From Corynebacterium timonense (GTDB taxonomy: Bacteria; Actinomycetota; Actinomycetes; Mycobacteriales; Mycobacteriaceae), in the NCBI RefSeq assembly GCF_900105305.1, contig NZ_LT629765.1, positions 248,001 through 312,000 of the forward strand: a stretch of DNA of 64,000 bases, read 5' to 3'. Under the pieces are notes generated by a model. That model was not told the origin of the DNA. It saw only the letters and a program-made list of their open reading frames with translations, and did not search any database. Shown piece after piece: positions 20,513-28,631 of the stretch. Numbering within the stretch: position 1 is the first letter of the stretch; the number at the start of each line of letters is the position of its first letter. Both the position numbers and the translations under genes were made by a program.

Positions 20513-21313
20513 TTAGAAGTCGAAGCCGCCGAAGTCGAAGCCGTCGCCGCCGAAGAAGCCGCCGTCATCTCCCATGTCGCCGCCCATGTCCCCCATGTCG
20601 CCGCCGTCCGCGTCTGCCGCGGCATCGGCGCCCGCGTCGCCCATGTCGCCGCCCGCGTCACCGGCGGCGAACTCCTCGGCCGACGGGGTCCCCGCCATGC
20701 CTGCAAACAGCGCGGAGTAAAACATCATGGAGCTAGCGGCCCACATGCCGGTCATCATGGCTGGGGCCCACCACGCGGCGGAGTACCAGCCGGCGGGCAC
20801 GGGGCGGCCCGCGACGTTGCCGCCGGGGTAGTAGTGCGGGGTCTGCTCGCTGGCGTGCGGGGAGGCGGTGATCGTCGTGCCGTCCTCCTGGCGCACCGTG
20901 CGCTCCTCCGTCACGCGGCCAGCGCGGCGCTGCCCCTCGAGCTCGGGCAGGGCCGGGCCGGTGGGCATACCCATGTGCTCGCGGGCGGCGTTGACGTAGT
21001 GCAGGCCCTCCAGCGCGGCCTCGCGCGCGAGCTGGGCCTGGCGCGGGGTGCGTGCGTCGGAAAGCGCGGAGGAGGCGGCGTTGAAGCGCTCGCTCGCGTC
21101 GGCCATCGCCTGCGAGGAGACGGTGTCGTTGCCGCTGAGGGAGAGGACCTGCGAGCCGAGGCGGTCGGTCCAGTGCTTGGCCTCCGCGAGGGCGTCGTCA
21201 AGACTGCGCTGTTCGAGCTGGTTGGTGGAATTGGAGCGGTCGCGCACCAGGAACCAGATGAGAAGGGCTACGGCGATGAGCAGGAGGAGAGTGGCCACGA
21301 ACGAACTACGCAC
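20513..21313 (-). CDS. membrane-anchored protein with Gly/Asp-rich C-terminus
   Basis: This encodes 266 residues from a GTG start. It has one N-terminal membrane span (about residues 4-22, FVATLLLLIAVALLIWFLV), a helical region to about residue 115, a second hydrophobic stretch near residues 175-205 (WYSAAWWAPAMMTGMWAASSMMF), and a C-terminal tail of Gly-Asp repeats ending in Phe (GFDFGGFDF). I recognise no enzymatic motif. Proteins of this type occur widely in corynebacteria as conserved hypotheticals of the envelope. The gene is followed by an untranscribed-looking gap and stands alone beside tRNA-Gly. Confidence 0.7.
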   Translation of the reverse strand: MRSSFVATLLLLIAVALLIWFLVRDRSNSTNQLEQRSLDDALAEAKHWTDRLGSQVLSLSGNDTVSSQAMADASERFNAASSALSDARTPRQAQLAREAALEGLHYVNAAREHMGMPTGPALPELEGQRRAGRVTEERTVRQEDGTTITASPHASEQTPHYYPGGNVAGRPVPAGWYSAAWWAPAMMTGMWAASSMMFYSALFAGMAGTPSAEEFAAGDAGGDMGDAGADAAADADGGDMGDMGGDMGDDGGFFGGDGFDFGGFDF

Positions 21314-21425
21314 CTTTCGTATCTATGGGATCTTATTGGCACAACGCGTCAGTGAGAAGCATAGTTCCAGGAGCGGAAAGGTTTTGGTCGTTGTGGGCTG
21401 GTGCGCTAAGCTCGGTTGAGCGCAT

Positions 21426-21500
21426 GGGAACGTCGTATAGTGGCTAATACCTCAGCCTTCCAAGCTGAAGACGCGGGTTCGATTCCCGTCGTTCCCTCCA
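21426..21500 (+). tRNA. tRNA-Gly (anticodon UCC), prophage integration site
   Basis: The 75-nt cloverleaf has acceptor GGGAACG pairing with CGTTCCC, a discriminator T and encoded CCA. The anticodon stem is TCAGC/GCTGA with loop CTTCCAA, giving anticodon TCC at 21459-21461. The T-loop is TTCGATT. The 3' 47 nt are also present at the far end of the prophage, so the tRNA was rebuilt on integration and stays functional. Confidence 0.95.
21454..21500 (+). repeat. attL core, 47-bp direct repeat
   Basis: This segment runs from the end of the anticodon stem of tRNA-Gly through the CCA and is identical to 62775-62821. Sequence diverges immediately on both sides (GGTAGG after this copy, TAAGAA after the other). 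It defines the left junction of the prophage. Confidence 0.95.
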
Positions 21501-21536
21501 GGTAGGCCCATGTTTTCGGGTCGGGTTCCAGCGCTG

Positions 21537-21556
21537 GTCATGCCGTCAGTCATGAC
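21537..21556 (+). promoter_or_regulatory. candidate integrase arm-type sites, left arm
   Basis: Two copies of GTCATGCC/GTCATGAC start at 21537 and 21549, 12 bp apart. The same octamer pair with the same 12-bp spacing occurs in the other att arm at 62649 and 62661. Paired octamers on both sides of the core are typical of sites bound by the N-terminal domain of tyrosine integrases. Confidence 0.6.
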
Positions 21557-21577
21557 ACTCTTGCAGGAGCGACAGTA

Positions 21578-21616
21578 ACGCCCCACCCTCACCGGCAAAA
21601 GGCGGGGGTAGGGCGT
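21578..21616 (+). terminator. hairpin after tRNA-Gly/attL
   Basis: Arms ACGCCCCACCC (21578-21588) and GGGTAGGGCGT (21606-21616) pair with one mismatch and are followed by a T-rich stretch (GTTGTGTTTT). It could terminate the tRNA transcript that now reads into the prophage. Confidence 0.5.
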
Positions 21617-21665
21617 GTTGTGTTTTGCTGCCCTGCCGCTTCGCCTCGCCGGTATGATCTCCATC

Positions 21666-21971
21666 GTGGAAGAAAAATCGATCACCGTCCGCACGGTTGA
21701 CGGAGCAGTAATCACAGAGGATCTTCACGCGGCCTTGGTCGAGTTGGGCGCACCCGTCGCAGCAGCGTTCGGTAGAGCGACGCAGGAGGCCATGGACGCA
21801 GTCCCCTCCGGGACGGTGGAAGTGGGTGACGCTGTCCGCTCGTTGCTTGAAGCGCTCGGGAAGTTCCAGTGGGAGATCATCCTTGCGCTTGCAAAGCTGG
21901 AGACCCAGAGCGGGTCTGGGACCGTAGTGAAACTCATCCGTGAGGAAGTGGGTAGCGGCCACCTCGATTAG
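21666..21971 (+). CDS. small attL-proximal prophage protein of unknown function
   Basis: The product has 101 residues, acidic, with no recognised domain; it begins VEEKSITVRTVDG and is mostly helical. A TATGAT box (21653-21658) lies 7 bp before the GTG at 21666, the pattern of a leaderless promoter, so I prefer this to the ATG at 21654 that overlaps the box. It is transcribed away from attL and against the tail genes. A gene with its own promoter next to an att site is often expressed in lysogens, which would fit a lysogenic-conversion or immunity role, but this is inference. Confidence 0.6.
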   Translation: MEEKSITVRTVDGAVITEDLHAALVELGAPVAAAFGRATQEAMDAVPSGTVEVGDAVRSLLEALGKFQWEIILALAKLETQSGSGTVVKLIREEVGSGHLD

Positions 21972-22060
21972 GGGGAAACTTCCTAGATGTAAGCGTGAGA
22001 AAACCCTGCCCGCGTGTGCGGTCGGGGGCTAGTTGGGTGTCTCCGTCGCCGTCGGTGGTG

Positions 22061-23149
22061 TTACCAGCGGCGGGCGATGATGAGGCCGCCGGGGTAGCCG
22101 CTCCAGCCGCTGTTGCCTCTGGACGTGTTGCCTTCGTCGTCTACCGAACCGGAACTGCCACCATTGCCGCCCTTCCCGGGCAAATCCAGGGGGCATGTGC
22201 TTCCCCACGCGACTGGTGTGGGGCGTGTAGTGGCCGTTGCGGTGGAAAACCCGCCAATCGTGGTCGGTTTTCCCGACCCTCCGTAGTTGTATTTCCGTCT
22301 TTCAGTGCCGCCTCCGCCATCCCCTCCCTTGCCGATGGACAGTGACGGCACCATATCAAGCGTAAATCCCGGTACCTGCGCCCCATAGCCTGCACGGCCG
22401 TAGGGACCACCGCTGTATGGCGTGCCGCCAGCGCCGCCGTCGCCGCCGGAGTATGCCCACGCGAGGGCGCTACCACCCGGAACCCGAAAAATTGTGTTGG
22501 GCGTGACGCTGCGCCACGACACCGCCCCCTCGGCAAGGTTATTTTTGATCCACCCCACCTCGGTGCTCGCGTTTCGGAGGGCGGATGATGCCCCGAACGC
22601 CCACGCCACGCAATTCGAGGCCGTTACCGTGGCGCTCCCGCTCACGAGCACGTTTTCCGACAGGGTGAACGCGCCACCATTCGTCGCGGTTTCCACTTGC
22701 TCACCATCCACCAAAAGTTTCAACCGGTAGCCGTACCAGTCGATATCGGTGGACATTGACACGATGTGTTTGCCGCCGGGCCACGGCGCGCTGAACGCAA
22801 GATTATTCTTACCCCGGTCACCGTTCGACACGACATTTATCGTCGAGCCGCTCACACTCATGTGCAACGCGGTCCGGCTGTCCTGCTTCACCGTCAGCGA
22901 CCCGGGCCCTTCCACAAGCATGTGCACCTGCGTGGACCTGGTGCTCGACACCATGAAATCCTTCGACGCATCCGGCTCCGTAATGCTCATCGCATCCGCC
23001 ACGGAATCAATCTGGTCAAGCGCCACCTCGAAACCAGTGATCGGGGTGCGAGCCGTATACACGAGCTTCCCCTGATGCCACACCTCTTTCACCCTCCGGC
23101 CCTGGTGCCAGACTTCCTTGACCTTGCGGCCCTGATGATAAATCGGCAT
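22061..23149 (-). CDS. minor tail protein with Gly-rich C-terminus
   Basis: This encodes 362 residues and is the last gene of the leftward tail-fibre group. The N-terminus has three near-repeats built on VKEVWHQG (residues 4-30), a pattern seen at the start of some actinophage minor tail proteins. The middle (about 40-220) is beta-rich. The C-terminal 130 residues are Gly-rich (GGDGGAGG, GKGGDGGGG, GYPGG), like the tip domains of phage fibres. A receptor-contact role is likely from composition and position. Confidence 0.7.
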   Translation of the reverse strand: MPIYHQGRKVKEVWHQGRRVKEVWHQGKLVYTARTPITGFEVALDQIDSVADAMSITEPDASKDFMVSSTRSTQVHMLVEGPGSLTVKQDSRTALHMSVSGSTINVVSNGDRGKNNLAFSAPWPGGKHIVSMSTDIDWYGYRLKLLVDGEQVETATNGGAFTLSENVLVSGSATVTASNCVAWAFGASSALRNASTEVGWIKNNLAEGAVSWRSVTPNTIFRVPGGSALAWAYSGGDGGAGGTPYSGGPYGRAGYGAQVPGFTLDMVPSLSIGKGGDGGGGTERRKYNYGGSGKPTTIGGFSTATATTRPTPVAWGSTCPLDLPGKGGNGGSSGSVDDEGNTSRGNSGWSGYPGGLIIARRW

Positions 23150-23157
23150 ACCTATTC

Positions 23158-24636
23158 CTATTCGTAGACGATGTGCAGGTTGCCATCAGTGGCGCTGGTG
23201 TTCCCCACCACCACCAACCCGGAGACCGCCCCATCCACATAGGATTTAGTAGTGGCGTGCGCCGCCGACGTCGGTGCGGACACCGTCAACCGGCCCGCTG
23301 AATCCCGCTGCGCCAGACTGCTGCCCGCCGCCGACTGCGACACCGTGGGCAGGTCAGTCACCTGCGACATAGTGTGCGTGTGACTGGTGGGGGCTGTTGT
23401 GTCACTCAAATGCTGCAGGATGATCGAAAACTCCTGAAACAGTTGGGTTAGTGTCCTCTGCTCGAAGCCGTCATCTGGCGGCTCCACAATCTGATCAAAA
23501 GTGTGCGTGTGCTGCTTGTCCGCTTTCGTGGCGATGGCCCGTGTCAACGCCGCTTCCGCCGTCTGGCCGCGCTCCAACTCGCGAGCAATCTCGAGCAGCG
23601 TGTCGTACGCTTCAGGCGCACCCGCGAGCAGCGTATTCACCCGGTCGTTGACGGCTTTCACAGACGACTCCGCCGCCGCCTGCGCCGCCCTATCCGCCTC
23701 CGTCTTTGACCTGTCTGCTTCCACCTTCGACCTGTCGGCCTGCGTCCTCGCCGTCGCAGCGCTCCCAGCCGCGTTCGCCTCCGACTCCTTCGCGATCGCC
23801 TCACTGGTTTTGGCGGCTGTGGCCGACTCCACCACGTGATCCACCACCATGTTCGCGTTCGTCTCGCTGATTTTCGCGGCCGCGGCCGATCCGGCTGCTT
23901 TCGACTCGCTACCCTTCGCGGCCTGCTCCGAGGTTTTCGCCGCCGCCGCAGACCCGGCCGCCTTCGCCTCCGAGTCCCTAGCCTTCTCCTCGCTGGTCTT
24001 CGCCGCAGACGCGGACGAGGCGGCAGCGTCACGAGAAGCACGAACCGCAGCATCCACACCCGCGGCAGCATCCGCCGCCGCTTTCCGAGCAGCTTCAGAC
24101 GTCAGCTCCGACAATGACACCACCGACAACTTGCTGACACCTGCCTCGGACTTCCCCCACACGATGAGGTCTCCGCCTTCGACAGTGAGCTCGGCGATGG
24201 AGGTTCCCTGGGGCCCCCGCACGATCGGCTCGGGTTTGGTGGCGAGGGGGGCGACGGCGGTGAGGTCGACTTCCCCGTCGGGGATGGCGTCGAACACCAC
24301 GTCGCGGAGAGTGAGGGGCACACCCTGGGCCTGGAGGTTGGAGAAGGAGGCGCGCCAGCGGATGAGCGGCGGGTTGGAGCCTTCACCGCCTGCGAACAAC
24401 TGGACCCCGACGGCCCCGCGGTGCATGACCACACCGTCCGAGATTCGCACCGTGATGGGGGACAACACCACAGTTACGGGCCCGTCGGCGGTTTGGACTT
24501 GGACGCTGTCACCCTCCGCCATGACGGGGGTGAACGTGACCTGCCCCTGCACCTGACGGGTTTCCGGGGTGGCGTCGGGGTCATCCCCGTCGAGCAGCAC
24601 CGCACTTATCGCCCGCTTAACCGTTGTGAATCGCAC
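23158..24636 (-). CDS. tail fibre-like protein with long coiled coil
   Basis: The product has 492 residues. Residues 1-175 are beta-rich, and residues about 185-335 are an Ala/Lys/Glu/Ser-rich helical repeat (units such as AAKTSEQAAKGSE) that should form a trimeric coiled coil. Then come the His-Thr-His segments (KQHTHTF, SHTHTMSQ) that bind metal in phage fibres such as T4 gp12-like and other tail tips. The C-terminus has the fibre-type motif ATTKSYVDGAVSG. It is separated by 8 bp from the downstream minor tail gene. Confidence 0.75.
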   Translation of the reverse strand: MRFTTVKRAISAVLLDGDDPDATPETRQVQGQVTFTPVMAEGDSVQVQTADGPVTVVLSPITVRISDGVVMHRGAVGVQLFAGGEGSNPPLIRWRASFSNLQAQGVPLTLRDVVFDAIPDGEVDLTAVAPLATKPEPIVRGPQGTSIAELTVEGGDLIVWGKSEAGVSKLSVVSLSELTSEAARKAAADAAAGVDAAVRASRDAAASSASAAKTSEEKARDSEAKAAGSAAAAKTSEQAAKGSESKAAGSAAAAKISETNANMVVDHVVESATAAKTSEAIAKESEANAAGSAATARTQADRSKVEADRSKTEADRAAQAAAESSVKAVNDRVNTLLAGAPEAYDTLLEIARELERGQTAEAALTRAIATKADKQHTHTFDQIVEPPDDGFEQRTLTQLFQEFSIILQHLSDTTAPTSHTHTMSQVTDLPTVSQSAAGSSLAQRDSAGRLTVSAPTSAAHATTKSYVDGAVSGLVVVGNTSATDGNLHIVYE

Positions 24637-24689
24637 ATGAACCTCCTAATCAGAGGTCACAATCACACCCCCGTGCAGTTGTCCGTCCG

Positions 24690-25424
24690 TCACGTCGGGG
24701 AATCCGACGGGGCATCCACCGGCTTGTCCGACGGTCCGGACCCATCACCCCACTGGCCAGAGCTTGCGCGGGAAATGTGTTGCGCCACCAAACGCGACCA
24801 AGCGGGCCCAGAATAGATACCCCGGGCTCCAGCCGATGAAGTGATAAGAACTTCCGCGTAATACCCAGGCTCCGGTATCACAACAGAGGACACGATCGAG
24901 ACCGTATGTTCATCGCTGTCAGTGAACTTGGCGCGCTGCTCCGCGAACACCGCCCCGCTTGGCGTGTAAACCATCAGCGCGACCTCCCCCTTCCCCGTCG
25001 CAAACCGAATCCACGACAAGGTGGCCTGGGCCCGGATGTCCCACAAACCCTTGTCTAGCAGGCGGATGCCTTTGCGGTACGGTTCGCAACCGCGCATGGG
25101 GCCGAGCTGAGCGGTGAACGGTAGAGTGCCTTCCCCCTTGAGCTCTTTGCCTGCGGGGACGTACAGTGACCCGTAATCCTGGAGGGGGGAAAGGAGGTCT
25201 AGTCGGTTGTTTAGATTCTTTTCGGAGGCGGCGGCACCCTTAGCCAAGGCGTCGATTTCTGGGCGGGTGGGCACAGTCTCCGCTAGTTGCACAAACAGGT
25301 CCGGGCGGATGCCGAACGTGTCCGCACGGGTCATCGAGTTGTGCGGGTTCGGCTGCGTGCCGTCACCCGCGGGGGCAGGGAACCACGGCACCTGGTCCGA
25401 GGGAAGGAAATCGTCGTTAGCCAT
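24690..25424 (-). CDS. tail-associated protein of unknown function
   Basis: This encodes 244 residues with no clear named domain. The N-terminus is polar, followed by a short helical stretch (EIDALAKGAAASEKNLNNRL). A beta-rich C-terminal half (residues 95-220) has the look of a jelly-roll adhesin: WDIRAQATLSWIRF, VALMVYTPSG and PGYYAEVLITSS. It lies 9 bp downstream of another minor tail gene and upstream of the fibre gene, so it is probably a fibre or baseplate-peripheral protein. Confidence 0.6.
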   Translation of the reverse strand: MANDDFLPSDQVPWFPAPAGDGTQPNPHNSMTRADTFGIRPDLFVQLAETVPTRPEIDALAKGAAASEKNLNNRLDLLSPLQDYGSLYVPAGKELKGEGTLPFTAQLGPMRGCEPYRKGIRLLDKGLWDIRAQATLSWIRFATGKGEVALMVYTPSGAVFAEQRAKFTDSDEHTVSIVSSVVIPEPGYYAEVLITSSAGARGIYSGPAWSRLVAQHISRASSGQWGDGSGPSDKPVDAPSDSPT

Positions 25425-25433
25425 GCTCGCCCC

Positions 25434-26507
25434 CTAGAATCCGGTGTTGACGGGCATCGCCATGAACGTCAAACCAGCGTTGTTGCGGGAAAACTCCCAC
25501 CCACCAATCGTGCCCATCACCTTCTTCAGCACCACGTAGATGGTGGTCGCGGTGTTCGCCTTCACCACTCCATAAGTGGACCCCGGGGTGACCTGCCCCG
25601 TCGACCACGGGTGCAGTGACATTGCCTCCTCCTTGCGTTGGAAAGGTTTGCCCACGCCGTGGCCCACAATGTCGCCCTTCTGGGCGTTGCCCACCCGCAC
25701 CTCCGCGTTGAACGCCACGCCCAGCGGGGTCTCCACTGTGAGGTTGCCGCCCACCACCAGGGGCCGCCAGTCGAACGGTAGACCTGGCACCGTCATCGAC
25801 CCGATCAGCTTCTCCTTCACCTCACCCGAGCCGATAAGGCCCTGGCTGAAAGACTGGAAATCGTTCGGGCCCATCATGAACGGGCCGATGGGGGAGAGGA
25901 TGTTGCGCGGTGCCCACTTCGACCCGTTCCACGTCAGGGCCTCACCAGCCGCGGGGGTGCGGGACATGTCCACGTCGGGGGAACTCGACAAGTTCGAGGC
26001 GGTGCCGGTGTCGCCCTTGTCGCCGGGTGGGCCGACAGGCCCCTGGGGTAGGACGAAGTCGAGGACGAAGGTGTCCTCCGTGCTGGCGGCCTGGTTGACG
26101 CTCACGCTTGCGTCGCCGCCCGGGGTGACGGAGCCGATCTGCACCCGCGGGGTCACACCCGGTTCACCACGGAGCCCGATGAAGTTCGGAATCTCGAAAT
26201 AGTCTTTGCCGTCCCACACCCACAAGGACTTGCTCACCGTATCGGGGTAGGCCGCGCCTCGGTCGACGTCGCGCAGGTTGGTGGGGAGTTGGCGCTTGTC
26301 GGTGATGAGGCTGCGGAACCAGAAGCCGGGGCCGGGGTCGCCCGGTTCGCCCTTCTCGCCGCGGCGGCCGCGGGGCAGTTCGAGGTAGGCGGCGTCAGGG
26401 GTGACTTCGATGGTGGCTCGCTGGGTCGCGAAATAGTCCTCCGTGTCTACCCACCGGAGGATGAGCTTCGTTTCGAGATCGCGGAGGGTGGGCACGCTAT
26501 CGGCCAT
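25434..26507 (-). CDS. minor tail protein with short collagen-like stretches
   Basis: The product has 357 residues. Gly-X-Y runs occur at about residues 50-60 (GEKGEPGDPGPG), 108-113 and 160-175 (GPVGPPGDKGDTG), which are common in phage tail fibres. The rest is beta-rich. The start at 26507 has a strong AAGGAG; a longer reading upstream lacks this. It is the first gene of the tail-fibre group and needs its own promoter, because the late operon terminates at 29.5 kb. An AT-rich patch at 26623-26645 is the best candidate. Confidence 0.7.
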   Translation of the reverse strand: MADSVPTLRDLETKLILRWVDTEDYFATQRATIEVTPDAAYLELPRGRRGEKGEPGDPGPGFWFRSLITDKRQLPTNLRDVDRGAAYPDTVSKSLWVWDGKDYFEIPNFIGLRGEPGVTPRVQIGSVTPGGDASVSVNQAASTEDTFVLDFVLPQGPVGPPGDKGDTGTASNLSSSPDVDMSRTPAAGEALTWNGSKWAPRNILSPIGPFMMGPNDFQSFSQGLIGSGEVKEKLIGSMTVPGLPFDWRPLVVGGNLTVETPLGVAFNAEVRVGNAQKGDIVGHGVGKPFQRKEEAMSLHPWSTGQVTPGSTYGVVKANTATTIYVVLKKVMGTIGGWEFSRNNAGLTFMAMPVNTGF

Positions 26508-26834
26508 GAGTGCTCCTTGAGTTGGGGGTGTCTGGCCGTCATCGTGATCCGGGCGCGCCGTTGTCCCTTGTGGGGCGCGGGCACGGTATCGCATGGCCGT
26601 CTAGGTTGCGCTCGGTGAACAAATTATCAATTTACTTGTTGCTGGGGTTCCCGATCTGGGGGTTTTGTGTTTGCGCTGGTCATGGCCGTGCGCAGTGTGC
26701 GTGTTGTGCGTTGCGTGCTGCATGGCTTAGGGCTGGATCGGGATTTTTCGAGATCCGCGGTCGGCGGGGCGGGGCGGGTTATCGGTTTATCAACCCCCGC
26801 TACCCCCATCGGTTACCCCCACATGTTAGCCCTC

Positions 26835-26864
26835 TTGCGCGGCGGAGGTTAGGTGACTAACATG
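26835..26864 (+). promoter_or_regulatory. promoter and operator of the reversed recombinase cassette
   Basis: TTGCGC (26835-26840), a 17-bp spacer and TAACAT (26858-26863) form a good promoter for the cassette. The -10 is covered by the palindrome GTTAG-GTGA-CTAAC (26848-26861). An 8-bp inverted partner CATGTTAG (26822-26829) matches CTAACATG (26857-26864). These differ from the prophage repressor operator, so the cassette probably has separate control. Most of the rest of the 26508-26906 gap is non-coding; an AT-rich patch at 26623-26645 may serve the leftward tail genes. Confidence 0.6.
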
Positions 26865-26906
26865 AACAGTGTCAGCGAGACAGGAACACAACCGAAAGGA
26901 CCGGCC

Positions 26907-27290
26907 ATGACCACCACCACCCAGGACTACATCACCGCCAACCTCGACGCCTTCGCGCAGATCGAGCGCGAGACCGGCCGCGAGTTCACCGACGAGCAGC
27001 GCACCGAAATCGCCCAGCTCGCCCTCGACGGCACCGATTTCTACGCCGCCTTCGACCAGGTCACCTCGCTGACAGCCGAGGTCACCCTCGCCGAGCAGGG
27101 CCACCACAGCGACCTTGTGCAGCTGCGCACCCACACCGGCGACCTGCTCGAAACGCCCGCCTCCGACGGCATCGGCACCGAGGATGGCTTCTACGTCGAG
27201 CCGTCCGAGGACAGCGCCCCCTATGAGCTGGCCGCCGAGGAGTGGCTCCGGGGTCTGCCCGGCATCTGGACCATCACCGAGTGGGCATAG
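26907..27290 (+). CDS. highly acidic lysine-free protein, first gene of reversed cassette
   Basis: This encodes 127 residues with about 27 Asp/Glu, five Arg and no Lys, so the net charge is strongly negative. I recognise no domain; the N-terminal 60 residues are helical (REFTDEQRTEIAQLALDG) and the C-terminal half is beta-like. The start at 26907 follows GAAAGGACC. Strong acidity is compatible with a nucleic-acid mimic or an inhibitor of a DNA-binding protein, but this is speculation. A GC hairpin follows. Confidence 0.6.
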   Translation: MTTTTQDYITANLDAFAQIERETGREFTDEQRTEIAQLALDGTDFYAAFDQVTSLTAEVTLAEQGHHSDLVQLRTHTGDLLETPASDGIGTEDGFYVEPSEDSAPYELAAEEWLRGLPGIWTITEWA

Positions 27291-27302
27291 CCCCCACGCA
27301 CC

Positions 27303-27326
27303 AGCCCCGCCCGCCACGGCGGGGCT
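27303..27326 (+). terminator. GC-rich hairpin between first two cassette genes
   Basis: AGCCCCGCC (27303-27311) and GGCGGGGCT (27318-27326) form a perfect 9-bp stem with a 6-nt loop. No T-run follows, so it may be an attenuator or RNA-stability element rather than a full terminator. Confidence 0.5.
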
Positions 27327-27357
27327 TCCCCTCATCCCCCACCCGAAAGGACCCCCC

Positions 27358-27762
27358 ATGGCCACCCTGACTGACCTGGCCGCCCAGACCGCCGCCACCC
27401 TCGACATCGACGAGGCCGCCGCCCGCGACGCCCTCACCACCTACCTCCGCCAGGTGGAGGCGCTCGACTCTCGCACCATCGACCCCGACGACATCAACCC
27501 GGACGACGCAGCATTCCTCACCGAGTCGGTGCGGCAAGCGCAGCGCGCCGGCGACCTCGGCACCCGCGAACTCGACCACCTCGCGGACGCAGTAGAGGCT
27601 CACCACGACGCTGTCGACTCGGCGAAATTCCACGCCGACAAGCGCGACAGGCACATTATCGCCGCCCTGCGCGCCGGGGCACGCATGAAAGAAGTCACGG
27701 AGATCACCGGCCTGTCCCGCGCCCGCATCCAGCAGATCACCCGGAAGCAGGAGCAGCTGTGA
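27358..27762 (+). CDS. small protein with C-terminal helix-turn-helix
   Basis: The product has 134 residues, acidic at the N-terminus. The last 30 residues (MKEVTEITGLSRARIQQIT) fit a helix-turn-helix of the sigma-4/resolvase type. This is the only obvious DNA-binding candidate in the cassette and could bind the palindrome at the cassette promoter. The start at 27358 has GAAAGGACC. Its stop overlaps the next gene's GTG (GTGA), so the two are coupled. Confidence 0.65.
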   Translation: MATLTDLAAQTAATLDIDEAAARDALTTYLRQVEALDSRTIDPDDINPDDAAFLTESVRQAQRAGDLGTRELDHLADAVEAHHDAVDSAKFHADKRDRHIIAALRAGARMKEVTEITGLSRARIQQITRKQEQL

Positions 27763-28631
27763 GGCCCACGCCAGCTTGGAAACTTCCCGAAATCCGCGAC
27801 GCTATCGTCGCCCACGAGAAATTCATCCCGGAGGAGGAGCGCGGCACTGCCATCACGCGGCGCCACATCCCAACGCTGCGCCGCGCTGAACTTTTCTGGG
27901 CGTCGTCCGACATGACCACTCTTGCTTTGCAGGCGGCGGCGACGCTGCCCGAGTGGACGCCGGAGATCGCGGCCCCGGCGACGGCCGGGTTCATGCTGTG
28001 GCAGCAGCCAATCGGACGATTCGACGGTGTCGCCCCTGGTTTCACAGATGAAGGTGTGGCGGAGCGCATCATCAGTGATTCGCAAGCTGTGGCTGCTCAT
28101 TGGTCTTTTGACGCGGAATATTTGACGCTGACGCTCTACGGGCTTGTGTCGTCGGCTGCGGAGCGTGGGCGCACCGCCCCTGTGAGCGGCGACCTCTACG
28201 AAATTGGTGTGTTCACCACCCTTGGTGGGCATGCTTTCCACCCCGACAAGGTCGAGCTGCAGGACCAGACCATGCACGAGGTGTTGCATGTGATTGGGGC
28301 GTCGTGGCTTTTGATGCAGCAGCCCACCGTTTCGACGGTGCGCAGGCAAAAGCCGCAGCGCACTGGTGGGAAGCCGAAAAAGAAACCCGCCAAACGGGAC
28401 ATGGTGCAGATCATTGACTTGCGGCGCTTGGCGAAGAAGAACGAACCTAACGCTGCCCCTGGCACGGGGCGGCGTGAGTATTCGCGCAGGTGGTTTGTGC
28501 GGGGGCATTGGCGGCAGCAGGCTTGCGGTCCTGGCCGCACGCAGCGCAAGCCTGTGTTTGTGGCGCCGCACATTCGGGGGCCGGAGGATGCGCCGCTGAA
28601 GCAGGGGCGGGTGAACGCGTGGAGGCGCTGA
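27759..28631 (+). CDS. actinobacterial mobile-element protein of unknown function
   Basis: This encodes 290 residues. The body (residues 1-190) has no domain I can name. The C-terminal region begins with a basic segment (KPKKKPAKRD) and ends with RRWFVRGHWRQQ, a GPGR turn and APHIRGPEDAPLK. From memory, this pattern recurs in proteins of actinobacterial phages and integrative elements, often near small HTH genes. It suggests a nucleic-acid-linked role. Starts by GTG overlapping the previous stop and overlaps the recombinase start by 13 bp. Confidence 0.6.
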   Translation: MRPTPAWKLPEIRDAIVAHEKFIPEEERGTAITRRHIPTLRRAELFWASSDMTTLALQAAATLPEWTPEIAAPATAGFMLWQQPIGRFDGVAPGFTDEGVAERIISDSQAVAAHWSFDAEYLTLTLYGLVSSAAERGRTAPVSGDLYEIGVFTTLGGHAFHPDKVELQDQTMHEVLHVIGASWLLMQQPTVSTVRRQKPQRTGGKPKKKPAKRDMVQIIDLRRLAKKNEPNAAPGTGRREYSRRWFVRGHWRQQACGPGRTQRKPVFVAPHIRGPEDAPLKQGRVNAWRR

